A DNA stretch of 39,196 bases from contig NZ_CP026314.1 in NCBI RefSeq assembly GCF_002906575.1, positions 1-39,196 of the forward strand, given 5' to 3'. Shown here one piece after another: positions 15,101-22,597 of the stretch. Source of the stretch: Salinigranum rubrum (GTDB lineage Archaea > Halobacteriota > Halobacteria > Halobacteriales > Haloferacaceae). A program made the position numbers and the translations under genes. The notes beneath the pieces were generated by a model. That model had not been told where the DNA came from, ran no database searches, and worked only from the letters and a program-made list of their open reading frames with translations. Position 1 is the first letter of the stretch; the number at the start of each line of letters is the position of its first letter.

Positions 15101-16137
15101 CCAACTCGGTCGAGTTCGAGGTCCTGGTCGCGAACGAGGACGGAACGGGAACGTCGCGCGTGCCGGTCAAGAACCCGACGTTCTCGGGCGACCTACCGAC
15201 GCTCGACTCGGTCGCAGTCTCGTCGCTCGAACCCGGTCCCTCGGACGCGGTCGAGGTGACACTGACGCCGTCGGAAGACTCGTCGTTCCGAAGCGTGACG
15301 GGCGCGACCGTCTACGGGCCGAGCGGGTCGACGGTCGCGACAGTCGACGCGGCGAACATCACGGACGGCAACACGTTCGAGTTCTCGACGAACGGACAGG
15401 GGCGGTACTGGGTGGAAGCTCAGGTCGAGTCCGCTGACGGTGCGCAGTTCACGCTTCCCTTCTCACTCAACGCCGCGAACTCGGACAAACCGCGCCAGCC
15501 CGGCATCCGCGCGAAGAGCGGACCACTCGGCACGTATGCCGTCGTCGGTGACGGCTTCGATGCCGGCGCGGTTCGGACCACTGCTCAGGGCGACGTCGAG
15601 GTCATCGGCCAACTCAACCAGGACCAGGACGTCCCCGACCGCGTGCAGGTCTACTTGTCGGCACTCGACGATTCGCGCGACTCGGAGGTCACAGTCAGAC
15701 TGACCCGCGGGGAGAATCGCGAGTCGATCAACGAGCACGTCTACGTGACGCTGCACGGTAAGTCGCTGACCGACGACGCACTCGTCTATCGGAACGGCGA
15801 CCAGCCGCTCACCAGAGACGCCTCGACGCGCTTCGGCCGCGTCGGGACGGGTGGTAACGGGACCGTCATCGAGACGTACACGCAGGCAGACGGCTCGGTG
15901 TCGGTGCGGACCATCAACAACCCGGGCAGCATCGACCGACTCCGACACTACGTGCGGACGTTCACGGCCGACCTCGACGTACCGTTCATAACTATCGCCC
16001 CGGCACTCCCATCACCCGAGACGACCTCGACGACGGTCGCGACGATCTCCCCGGCGACGATGCACGCAGACACGTCGACGTGGGCCGACCCCGGCATAGC
16101 GCATGGTGCGGTCGCGGCAACGGAGGCGGTGATTTAG
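12103..16137 (+). CDS. Giant membrane-anchored surface protein with beta-propeller
   Basis: 1,344 residues. ATG 12103 is chosen because the 42-bp duplication preserves exactly this start; a GTG at 12061 is less likely. Five membrane segments come first (about 20-38, 56-74, 85-108, 125-141, 162-184; the first four resemble the DUF5658 family). An outside part follows: about 195-490 has six repeats of about 42 residues with paired strands, like a PQQ/WD-type beta-propeller. Then come a carboxypeptidase-regulatory-like domain (GGKVLTQTGSPISNATVVGY), a coiled coil (about 823-929) and Ig-like domains to the end. DNA for about 199-489 is much richer in A/T than its flanks. Likely a receptor-binding or spike-like protein. 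Confidence 0.8.
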   Translation: MTDNTDLLSCITRLRTLEFISISTTATAFVLTIAAVTTGRAIEANPFTAGLLDTTGWAFAGVFALAVIGGLFTWYERLSDRYPRVTLFAAGAIAVLGMADLFVNIVLLSRVGVPDLPMIHLSRYGPPAAFVLGFALLVLFRSPLLNAVRELETVRSEHGDALRALAFSVVLVLSVVSPWIGLMSVSSQPAKALDRTDSWTVQVESGSVVRYDGSPSAENETWSSPHPGDGSGIRELSVDKTDGYVYLATLSGFSVYSLSSGSNLYETTDTSYYETTYDGSRVYIASINTQSVKAISKSSWSVDYEVGSGTTYQASVGGNGYLWGFNDTGVTVYDKSDGSVLATEAYSSDPGGMWQATPISDGVVAGFNNQIRKYSYGGSGSITHTSTQEIVLSNRDTSEIFVSGGDVYVSGEYSGSAATAKLTQSLSLVWRNTDYSSPTAHASTNNSVIISGSTSRELSADSGELLSSFSGNTWMITEGSLTQGGSDIGGKVLTQTGSPISNATVVGYTSSMPSVSQSRTQLDTLSNPLPEAFREQRDSGFKLMGSSGAWTDASGNYVGVYSTSDINADPWVDSADLSEPMWQSVPVNQELALVVGDPTKNSIIQGTNEYNRQIPGQTVEDTVVVERLAPDGSVVSSQTVETSERSGEGLLDPSTMPYATYTFDEGVYRISAEDSSFSYLIMAGSPTAIIDQYVNDINASLTDYSQNVEDALNAGGLSRVTTTTDANGEFAFDVPDGTKVVHVQAYKSSALTDVQNVDPQNVTLGDIRDEYSIDRSASQEQIQEQLDSLPEGSIYLPSRAYRVEPPNQNVTVRMVEVTMPPLGDLEALQSRQQQLLDELNNGSFQDLLGDRLEDINEEELRDVYSRLDRLRERNERIDSRYRELLENSTYEDIEIDVNETGNAELRTRIRNLQESVRRLQDTIDSEPPEIETGSESINARFRFDEALERDDVTVLAHWSNGTTTTVPDEYVDLDGSLGNTAGVGSTSVRLSDFPLGEQDPNSVEFEVLVANEDGTGTSRVPVKNPTFSGDLPTLDSVAVSSLEPGPSDAVEVTLTPSEDSSFRSVTGATVYGPSGSTVATVDAANITDGNTFEFSTNGQGRYWVEAQVESADGAQFTLPFSLNAANSDKPRQPGIRAKSGPLGTYAVVGDGFDAGAVRTTAQGDVEVIGQLNQDQDVPDRVQVYLSALDDSRDSEVTVRLTRGENRESINEHVYVTLHGKSLTDDALVYRNGDQPLTRDASTRFGRVGTGGNGTVIETYTQADGSVSVRTINNPGSIDRLRHYVRTFTADLDVPFITIAPALPSPETTSTTVATISPATMHADTSTWADPGIAHGAVAATEAVI

Positions 16138-16138
16138 G

Positions 16139-17767
16139 ATGACACGCAACTGGCTCGCAGTCCTGGTAGTCGCAACGCTCATCATCGCCCTTCCAGCCTC
16201 GTCGGTCGCGCTCGCCCAAGAATCGCCGTCGGATGCGTTCGACGGCACGCTCTCGCCACAGCTCGCAGACGGCGAGTTTGATGACGCCGTCCGGTACGAC
16301 GGTCTCCCGAGCGTCTACGTGACGTACGACGACGGCAAGAACAACTCCCTCGCCACGTGGGCCGAGGGGAACACCGACCGCGACATCATCGCGTGGGATA
16401 ACGAGTCGAACCGCGCACTCGTCGCGGCCTCGCTGTCGGACCTCGGCCTCACACGCCTACAGCGGACGCTCGGCTACGGTGACGGGCTCGCGTCCGAGAG
16501 CTACGTCGAGCACATGGCGCTGAACACGCAGGTCGGGTACGCCGAGCCGATCTCCGTGCTCGACACGGCCGACGAGTATGAACGACCCACGTACGCGCGT
16601 GTGGCCGCGGCGATGTCGACCGACGCGACGTACGACGACTTCTCGGGCGACGGACTCGCCTACTCGGAGGACACCGAGAAGTCGAGCATGGCCGACGTCA
16701 AGGCCGCGGTCGGCGCTGACGGACTCTCGGTCAACGGCTCTGGCGTCCGGGTCGCGGTCATCGACTCGGGGCTGAACGCCGAGAACATGACCGGCGACCC
16801 GCTGTACGGTGACCGACTCGCCGCTCCGAAGAACACCATCACGAACGAGACGGGCCTCGACGCCGTCCGTGACGGTAACGGACACGGGTCGTGGGTCGCG
16901 GGCGCGATTGCCGCGGATCCGGACAACACGACCGAGGGCGAAGCGTACGAGGGCGTCGCCCCGGGAGCGACCGTCATCCCCATCAAGGCCCTCTCTGACG
17001 AGGGCTCAGGGAGCACGCAGGACATCGTCGAAGGTATCGAGCACGCCCAAGCCGAGAACGCCGACATCATCTCGATGTCGCTCGGCAGTCCGATGTACAA
17101 CCCGACAATCGCCGCGGAGATCGACGAGTTCCTCGCGAACGGTGGAACAGCCGTCATCGTCGCTGCAGGCAACTCCAAGTCGAGCCCGACCGCGCCCTTG
17201 ACGCGGTACATCTCCTCGCCCGCGGACGCCCCCGGCGTGATCGCGGTGCAAGCAACGTCGACGAACAACTCGACGACGGCGAAAGTATCGTACTTCGGTG
17301 AAGTCGGGCCGGATAACGGCCTCGACGCCTCGAACGGCGTGACGGTCGACGAAGCGCCCGACGTGGCCGCGCCCGGCATGAACGTCACGGCCGCGACGCT
17401 CACCGATAACGGCATCCGGCGGAACGCGACGCTCTCGGGGACGTCGATGTCGACACCCGTGGTTGCGGGGGTCGGAGCGTTGATGCTCGAGGCGCAACCC
17501 TCCCTTGAAAACGAGTCCGAGTCGTTCCGCGGCTACATGATGAACACCTCGGCCCGGATGCCGAACGCGGGCGTGACCGAAACGCGGGCCGGACTTGTCA
17601 ACGCCGAGAACGCGACCTCGCTGACGACGACCGACGAAGACCAGGAGGACGTCCGGAACGACCGCGCGGTCGCCCGGGACTTGGCGAACAGAGCGTACAG
17701 CGGGTCCAGCATCGTCCGTGTGCTCACACAGTGGATGCCGGGCATGACGGTGGTGGCGTCGCCGTGA
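16139..17767 (+). CDS. Secreted subtilisin-like serine protease (S8)
   Basis: 542 residues, starting one base after the stop of the giant gene. A Sec-type signal peptide (about 1-27, ends VALAQ) is followed by a propeptide-like region to about 180. The S8 domain has all catalytic residues: D209 (AVIDSG), H249 (GNGHGSWVAG), N345 (AAGNS) and S436 (GTSMSTPVVAG). Many N-x-S/T sequons suggest glycosylation. The C-terminus ends with a hydrophobic stretch that may tether it. Being coupled to the giant surface gene, it may mature that protein, degrade the host S-layer or shape the envelope; this is inference. Confidence 0.92.
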   Translation: MTRNWLAVLVVATLIIALPASSVALAQESPSDAFDGTLSPQLADGEFDDAVRYDGLPSVYVTYDDGKNNSLATWAEGNTDRDIIAWDNESNRALVAASLSDLGLTRLQRTLGYGDGLASESYVEHMALNTQVGYAEPISVLDTADEYERPTYARVAAAMSTDATYDDFSGDGLAYSEDTEKSSMADVKAAVGADGLSVNGSGVRVAVIDSGLNAENMTGDPLYGDRLAAPKNTITNETGLDAVRDGNGHGSWVAGAIAADPDNTTEGEAYEGVAPGATVIPIKALSDEGSGSTQDIVEGIEHAQAENADIISMSLGSPMYNPTIAAEIDEFLANGGTAVIVAAGNSKSSPTAPLTRYISSPADAPGVIAVQATSTNNSTTAKVSYFGEVGPDNGLDASNGVTVDEAPDVAAPGMNVTAATLTDNGIRRNATLSGTSMSTPVVAGVGALMLEAQPSLENESESFRGYMMNTSARMPNAGVTETRAGLVNAENATSLTTTDEDQEDVRNDRAVARDLANRAYSGSSIVRVLTQWMPGMTVVASP

Positions 17768-18537
17768 CGTCCATCTCGCGTCGTGAGTACCTACATCGCG
17801 TCGCGACACCAACCGGACTCAGCGCCGGCCTCGTCGTCGGAGCGACTAGCGTCGCGGCGGCGGTTTCGGCGGTCGCCGACGACACGCCGTCTCACGTCAC
17901 GCGAGAGTACGACGCCGAACTTCTCGACCAGTACAAGCCGTATCTCGTCACGCGCGACCTCGGAAGCAACACGCCGAACGCACTGTACGGCTACGTCGCG
18001 CGGTCGCCGGAGTTCGATTACACGATGTGTGTATACTGGGCGTCGTACGATTTTCAGCGGGGCGTCGCACTCGGCTACGATTCGCACTTCGGCGACCACG
18101 AGCCCGTGTATGTGCGCGTCGATGAGGAGACGGACTCGCTCATCGACGTCTCGTACTCGGCGTACCACTGGCTCCGCGGGTGGTCGGCGACGCCGCCGGT
18201 CGACGCCAACTCGGGATCGCACCCGCTCTTGCACGTCGTCGATCCGTGGCACCACTACTATCAGACAGTTGAGAGCGGCGTGAGCGTCGACCTCAAGCAT
18301 CTCGACGACGCGACGCTCGAAGCCTGGTTCGACAACGGCTGGAACGAGGCGATTCACGTCCGCTCGCTGTCGGTGCCGTGGGTGATGGCCGGTGCAGACG
18401 GTCGGTCGGACTGGTGGCGTGACAGCGTCTCGGCGTTCTCGTACGAGGCAAGCCTTCGGCGCTACGTCTATCCGCTCTTGTACGGCGCAGACGAAAATCT
18501 CGACATCGACCCCGGAGACGGTGGGATGGGAGAGTGA
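17764..18537 (+). CDS. Tat-exported hypothetical protein
   Basis: 257 residues from GTG 17764, overlapping the protease stop (GTGA). The N-terminus has the twin-arginine motif SRREYL followed by a weakly hydrophobic, Ala/Gly-rich stretch ending AAAVSA, a Tat signal of the haloarchaeal type. There is no lipobox Cys. The mature part is Tyr/Trp/His-rich (DPWHHYYQ, YSAYHWLRGW, SDWWRD) with one Cys and no recognisable catalytic set. Folded export and position after the protease suggest a soluble or membrane-associated extracytoplasmic partner. Confidence 0.75.
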   Translation: MTSISRREYLHRVATPTGLSAGLVVGATSVAAAVSAVADDTPSHVTREYDAELLDQYKPYLVTRDLGSNTPNALYGYVARSPEFDYTMCVYWASYDFQRGVALGYDSHFGDHEPVYVRVDEETDSLIDVSYSAYHWLRGWSATPPVDANSGSHPLLHVVDPWHHYYQTVESGVSVDLKHLDDATLEAWFDNGWNEAIHVRSLSVPWVMAGADGRSDWWRDSVSAFSYEASLRRYVYPLLYGADENLDIDPGDGGMGE

Positions 18538-18698
18538 CAGTGACGATGCACCAGGCAATCGATACTGAACGCGAGCGTATCGTACGCATCCGATGGCAGT
18601 CAGGAGGCGTGCCGCCGCCGGTTGTCCCACCGCCTCGGACTCGGTCTTAACCAACACTGCACAGCGTTCTAACCAACAAACGACTTCTGACATCTTAG
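18538..18698 (+). promoter_or_regulatory. Promoter/operator region with TAACCAACA repeats
   Basis: 161 bases without a gene, the only sizeable gap in the early part of the rightward block. CTTAACCAACAC (18646-18657) and TTCTAACCAACA (18667-18678) are direct repeats whose shared TAACCAACA cores are 22 bases apart, two helical turns. The first equals the 11-mer inverted repeat at 10550-10591. They lie 20-50 bases before ATG 18699, which suggests that the next gene has its own regulated promoter. Confidence 0.6.
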
Positions 18699-19727
18699 AT
18701 GTTCAACAACACAACCACGAAGCGACTGCTCGCGGTCTTCGCCGTCCTCGCCGTCCTCATGGCCGGCACGTTCGGCGCAATGGCCGCGGCACCCAGTCTC
18801 GACACCGAAACAACCGAAACGGCGCATGAAACCGACATCACGGACGGTGGCTCACACGTCTACAACGGCACCGGTACCGCAAACCTGAGCTGGTCTGCGG
18901 ACTCGAATAATTCCAAAGTCCTCCTCGAGCAGAACGGCCGGACAGTCTACTCGGCGACGCCCGATGAATACTATCACAACGCATCGAGCGGCATGTCGTA
19001 CTTCAACGTCTCCCTCGCTGACGACGGCTCGGATTACTCCACGCTCGAAGCCGGCGCGGGCGAGAACGTCACGCTGAACGTGACGTTCGAGAACGACACG
19101 ACGCTGTCCTCGCCGGATACGTCGACGGCGAACTACACGTTCGCGAACGGAAACGAGATGGCCTGGGTTTACCAGACCTCCGCCGAGGCTGACGACGAGG
19201 ACACGACGTCCTTCGCGTCCTACGGCTTCGGCGCTTCATTCGCATCGCTCGACACGCTAACGGGCGATTCGGACCTGGTCGACCCCGTGATGGTCGAGCA
19301 AACGACCGACGTCAACCAGAACACGAGCGAGGTCGTCGTCACGTTCTCCGATTCTGACACGCAGGACGCGTTCGAGGAGGCACAAACGGACGCCTCGTCG
19401 GGAGAGTGGCTCCCGATGGCCTCCGTTGAGATGGACGACGAGACCGTCCCTGTCTTCTCGGAAGAGGCTGACGTGTCGTGGGTCGACACCGACGAGGACA
19501 CCTACGCGGTCGTCTCTTCGGACGGCTCGACCGTGACGGTTCACAACGCTGGCGAGCTCGTCGAGGACACCGAAGCGGTCGACATCGTCGCGACCGGGAA
19601 CAAGAACATCGGCTACTCGAACGCGAAATCGATGCTCGAAGGCTACGACGTGAGTGGCTTCGACCTGTACAACCTCGCGTTCGATGCGTGGTCGCCGCCG
19701 GTCGGTGGCGCTTCCTTCGAGGCGTAA
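18699..19727 (+). CDS. Secreted, probably glycosylated structural-type protein
   Basis: 342 residues. A Sec signal peptide (about 1-30, KRLLAVFAVLAVLMAGTFGAMAAA) is followed by an acidic, Thr/Ser/Asn-rich beta-type protein with about ten N-x-S/T sequons. Beta-sandwich-like segments run through the length, and the C-terminus lacks a clear membrane anchor, ending VGGASFEA. It has its own promoter region with the TAACCAACA repeats, unlike its neighbours, which suits a protein needed in large amounts such as a coat or vesicle/envelope protein. No family recognised; the structural role is inference from context. Confidence 0.72.
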   Translation: MFNNTTTKRLLAVFAVLAVLMAGTFGAMAAAPSLDTETTETAHETDITDGGSHVYNGTGTANLSWSADSNNSKVLLEQNGRTVYSATPDEYYHNASSGMSYFNVSLADDGSDYSTLEAGAGENVTLNVTFENDTTLSSPDTSTANYTFANGNEMAWVYQTSAEADDEDTTSFASYGFGASFASLDTLTGDSDLVDPVMVEQTTDVNQNTSEVVVTFSDSDTQDAFEEAQTDASSGEWLPMASVEMDDETVPVFSEEADVSWVDTDEDTYAVVSSDGSTVTVHNAGELVEDTEAVDIVATGNKNIGYSNAKSMLEGYDVSGFDLYNLAFDAWSPPVGGASFEA

Positions 19728-19728
19728 G

Positions 19729-19992
19729 ATGCTCGGTAAGTACCGGATGGACGCGCTCGCGCGCATCATCGTCGGCACGATCTGGTTCGTCGTCGCGACG
19801 CTCGCGCTGGCGTTCGTGTGGCTGCCGTTCGCAGTCGCACTCAAGCTTATCGACGTCGTGTGGCAGCTCCTCGTCAACACGGAGGGGCCGGTCCCCGACT
19901 CGACCATCGAGGAGCCGTTCACGTGGTGGTCGATGAACGTCTCCTGGTGGCTGTTCGGTGACGGCTCCTTCCGGCCACTCCCGTACGCGTAA
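19729..19992 (+). CDS. Small membrane protein (87 aa)
   Basis: ATG 19729 lies two bases after the preceding stop. One long hydrophobic segment, or two short ones (about residues 10-40, ARIIVGTIWFVVATLALAFVWLPFAVALKLI), is followed by a short amphipathic Trp-rich tail (FTWWSMNVSWWLFG). Likely sits in the cell membrane with the tail at the interface. It is the first of a series of 64-87-residue membrane proteins in this block. No family recognised. Confidence 0.7.
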   Translation: MLGKYRMDALARIIVGTIWFVVATLALAFVWLPFAVALKLIDVVWQLLVNTEGPVPDSTIEEPFTWWSMNVSWWLFGDGSFRPLPYA

Positions 19993-20032
19993 CGCTCGCT
20001 CACTACCCAACACACCCCTACCCCGCTTTCGA

Positions 20033-20069
20033 GCCCGGATGGTACGTCGGTTCAAGTCCGGCTCCGGGC
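20033..20069 (+). other. tRNA-like minihelix (acceptor stem plus T-arm)
   Basis: GCCCGGA (20033-20039) pairs perfectly with TCCGGGC (20063-20069). Inside, GTCGG-TTCAAGT-CCGGC (20046-20062) is a tRNA T-arm with the correct 7-base loop. Only TGGTAC lies between, where D-arm and anticodon arm would be. Stacked, this gives the 12-bp minihelix that RNase P and tRNase Z recognise. It stands in the 87-base gap before ATG 20080 and may mark an mRNA processing point or be a deleted tRNA. Confidence 0.55.
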
Positions 20070-20079
20070 CATACCACTC

Positions 20080-20748
20080 ATGCTCAGACACATACTCATC
20101 GCCGTCATCCTCGTGACGGCGACCGTCTCCGGCGGTGTCGTCGCACAAGAAGACGACAGTTCGTTCTGGGACGATTTCACGAACGACGAGGACGACGGCG
20201 CACCAGGCGGCCTCTCTTGTATCGTCCCGTTCGACGAGACGACCCTGTCGGACTGTAACGACCAGATCGCGACGTCGCTCGACGCACAGGTCGACCGCGC
20301 GACCTACAGCGCCTCGACAGCACTCGACTCTGGCGACGACGAAGAGAGCGCCGCGACCGACGCGGCCGCCGCCTTCGCGGAGACGTTCAACGACAACTCG
20401 GACACACTCGAATCGTACGCGAACCAGCGGTTTACCGGCAACGGATCGGAGTACAACGTGATACAACTCGACTTTCAGATTGGCGACACCACACAGACCA
20501 GATACCTCGTCGCGGACGTTTCGGGCGGGGAGTTCGCGAACTCCTCGGTCGTCGAGGCGACCGACCGCGACGTCGACCACACAGTCGTGCTGCACGACTT
20601 CGCGGCCCGCGAAGCGAGCGACGAACTCTCGCGGTTCGTGACTGAGTACGCAGAGGACGACGAGGACATCGACAGCGCACTCGAACACCGCATGGCCTCG
20701 CGGTATCTCGGCCACATCGACGCTCCCGAGGAGGTGCGGCCGTCGTGA
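20080..20748 (+). CDS. Secreted acidic hypothetical protein
   Basis: 222 residues. A signal peptide (about 1-22, LRHILIAVILVTATVSGGVVAQ) is followed by a highly acidic linker (DDSSFWDDFTNDEDDG) and a mainly helical mature domain with two Cys (LSCIVP and LSDCND, about 46-59), which could form a disulfide. A DFQIGDTTQTRYLVADVSGGEF strand region follows. No C-terminal anchor. It overlaps the next gene by GTGA. Extracytoplasmic part of the assembly; family not recognised. Confidence 0.7.
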   Translation: MLRHILIAVILVTATVSGGVVAQEDDSSFWDDFTNDEDDGAPGGLSCIVPFDETTLSDCNDQIATSLDAQVDRATYSASTALDSGDDEESAATDAAAAFAETFNDNSDTLESYANQRFTGNGSEYNVIQLDFQIGDTTQTRYLVADVSGGEFANSSVVEATDRDVDHTVVLHDFAAREASDELSRFVTEYAEDDEDIDSALEHRMASRYLGHIDAPEEVRPS

Positions 20749-20987
20749 GCGAACGCGTCACGGCCGACTGGCGTGACGACCCCGTCACGTTCGCGGCACA
20801 GGGGCTCATGGCGTCGTTCGGGGCCGGGACTCCTCGCGAGCAAATGGTTTGGTCCGTCATCCTCGCGACGCTCGCGTACCTCTCGGCACTCTTGTCGTTC
20901 GGGGCGACGGCCGTCTTCCTCGTCCTCTTCGCGGTGACGTTCCTCGTCGGGGCGCTCCGACTCCTGTGGGCGTCGGTGAGAGGCTGA
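20745..20987 (+). CDS. Small membrane protein (80 aa)
   Basis: GTG 20745 overlaps the preceding stop. After a soluble start of about 30 residues there are two hydrophobic stretches (about 36-55 and 57-74, VILATLAYLSALLSFGATAVFLVLFAVTFLV shown in part), ending in a short positively charged tail, which predicts the tail inside. Its position among similar small proteins suggests a subunit of a membrane complex. Confidence 0.7.
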   Translation: MSERVTADWRDDPVTFAAQGLMASFGAGTPREQMVWSVILATLAYLSALLSFGATAVFLVLFAVTFLVGALRLLWASVRG

Positions 20988-20989
20988 CG

Positions 20990-21238
20990 ATGGTCTGGAC
21001 TCCAATCCCTCGCTCGGCCGTCCGGTGGGTCCGCAACCTCGTGTCGGGCGGCCTCCTCGACGTGCTGTGGTGGTCGCTCATCACGCTCGTCATCGTCATC
21101 ATCGCGTACGTGCTCGCACAGATGGGCGTCATCGGCGGCGTCATCGCAGGGTCGCTCCTCGCGACGCTCATCTCGGATAACGTTCGCGCGTACGTGCGGG
21201 ACGTCTACTCGCGCAACTTTTGGAGGTTCAACCCGTGA
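20990..21238 (+). CDS. Small membrane protein (82 aa)
   Basis: ATG 20990, two bases after the previous stop. Hydrophobic helix about 24-46 (LWWSLITLVIVIIAYVLAQ) and a Gly-rich second helix (about 48-62, GVIGGVIAGSLLATLI), then a basic/aromatic tail (VRDVYSRNFWRF). The Gly-rich pattern G-x3-G is typical of tightly packed membrane helices. Overlaps the next gene at GTGA. No family recognised. Confidence 0.7.
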   Translation: MVWTPIPRSAVRWVRNLVSGGLLDVLWWSLITLVIVIIAYVLAQMGVIGGVIAGSLLATLISDNVRAYVRDVYSRNFWRFNP

Positions 21239-22140
21239 CCTATCGACTCCTCGCCGCCCTCGTCCTCCTGGTCGCGACCCTCTCGCCGGTCGCGTCGGTC
21301 GCCCGGGCGGACGACGTCGTGACGGTCGACGCCTCGCACTCGCTCACCGACCAGGACACTATCGACGATTACGAGCGCACGGGCGTGGCCTCGACGAGCG
21401 TCGACGCGCCGGCACTCAAACTGACGGTCGCCGAGTCACACGACGACGTCGGCCTCGACGGGTTCCATCTCGATATGGACTCGAGATACCTGCGTGTCGA
21501 GTACAACGAGTCCATCCCGCGCACGGTGCGGTTCTACGTCCCGAGCGAATACTGGTATCCAGTGACCTACGAGGGCAGAGAAGCCGAGAACAGCGACGTG
21601 ACGGCCGACATGCGCCCCACAGCGGACGGCCGGTACACGGCCGTGACTGTGCGCCTCACAGGGAAGACCGACGCGGTGTTCGAGGTGCCGGCGGCCGCGA
21701 GCTTCATCTTCTGGGGCCGTGGGAAGGCGAAAGAGTCGGTCGCGAACACCACGGGCTACGAGCCGCCGGAGATCGGCGCGACGGCGACCGAGTGGCGCTA
21801 CATCCCCGACGGCCAACTCGAAAACTCAAGCTATCCCATCAACGTGACCGACGAGGCGACGCCGACCATCCAGTACGACGCCGAGCCCGCACAGGGCGAG
21901 CAACGCTGGCTCGCCGTCCCGCAGTGTGGGAACTCCGACACAGCACCCGTGTGTACGTACGAGAAACAGGGAATCGACGACAAGATGTACGTCCTCTCCC
22001 GGTCCGCCGACGCGCCGCCCGTCCGCTTCCAGTCGGGGACTGACTACGCCTCGACCGGGCGCTCCGTATGGAGTGAGCTCGAAACCATCCCGAGTCGGTT
22101 CTTCGAGGACATCAACGGCCTGTTCGGGGGTGCGTCATGA
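21235..22140 (+). CDS. Secreted beta-rich protein with C-terminal region near membrane
   Basis: 301 residues from GTG 21235. Signal peptide about 1-26 (LLAALVLLVATLSPVASVARA). The mature part starts with VVTVDASHSL and is mostly beta strand, with sequons (YNES, ANTT, ENSS, INVT). Two Cys (PQCG and PVCTY, about 234-246) could form a disulfide loop. A hydrophobic patch, AAASFIFWG (about 158-166), is unusual for a soluble protein and might insert in membranes. No recognised family. Coupled to the next small membrane protein by ATGA. Confidence 0.72.
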   Translation: MTYRLLAALVLLVATLSPVASVARADDVVTVDASHSLTDQDTIDDYERTGVASTSVDAPALKLTVAESHDDVGLDGFHLDMDSRYLRVEYNESIPRTVRFYVPSEYWYPVTYEGREAENSDVTADMRPTADGRYTAVTVRLTGKTDAVFEVPAAASFIFWGRGKAKESVANTTGYEPPEIGATATEWRYIPDGQLENSSYPINVTDEATPTIQYDAEPAQGEQRWLAVPQCGNSDTAPVCTYEKQGIDDKMYVLSRSADAPPVRFQSGTDYASTGRSVWSELETIPSRFFEDINGLFGGAS

Positions 22141-22331
22141 GCGGTGAACTTCTGCCGACGTCACTCCGTGGCGTCATCTTCGTCGTGCTCCTCGCTGTCG
22201 CGGCCCTCTTGTTCTACTACGCGAGCACCACGTTGACGTTCCTCGTCGGTTTCGGCATCGTCGCTGTCTCCGCCTATCTTCTGTATCTCACGTTGTACCG
22301 CCTCGATAATTACCTGAAACACCGGATGTAA
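22137..22331 (+). CDS. Small two-helix membrane protein (64 aa)
   Basis: ATG 22137 overlaps the preceding stop. Two membrane helices (about 11-29 GVIFVVLLAVAALLFYY and 32-52 LTFLVGFGIVAVSAYLLYL) are joined by a tight turn, with a basic C-terminal tail (RLDNYLKHRM) predicted inside. Such hairpins commonly act as pilot or scaffold subunits; here it is only known as part of the block. Confidence 0.7.
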   Translation: MSGELLPTSLRGVIFVVLLAVAALLFYYASTTLTFLVGFGIVAVSAYLLYLTLYRLDNYLKHRM

Positions 22332-22333
22332 CC

Positions 22334-22594
22334 ATGTCAGCCACAGCACTCGCGCTCGTCGTCGGGGCGGTCCTCCTCGGACTCGTCGCGGCGTGGCGAG
22401 CGCCCGAGAAGACGAAACGATGGTACGAGCGGTTCGTCGCCGCTCGGAACGTCGTGTACGGCCTCATCATCATCTCGATGATGATTGTCCTCCTGCAAAC
22501 GGGGAGCCTCGCACTGATGCTCACGGGCGCGTTCATCGCGCTGGTCATCGTCGTCGGCATCGCCGTCGACGGGCCACTCGCGGACTACCTCTAA
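22334..22594 (+). CDS. Small membrane protein (86 aa)
   Basis: ATG 22334 lies two bases after the previous stop. Helix 1 about 4-20 (LALVVGAVLLGLVAAW), a basic amphipathic loop (EKTKRWYERF), helices 2 and 3 about 41-57 and 60-79 (YGLIIISMMIVLLQ; LMLTGAFIALVIVVGI). Three-helix inner-membrane protein with a basic loop on the cytoplasmic side, next to the coiled-coil and ATPase genes. Family not recognised. Confidence 0.68.
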   Translation: MSATALALVVGAVLLGLVAAWRAPEKTKRWYERFVAARNVVYGLIIISMMIVLLQTGSLALMLTGAFIALVIVVGIAVDGPLADYL

Positions 22595-22597
22595 TAC

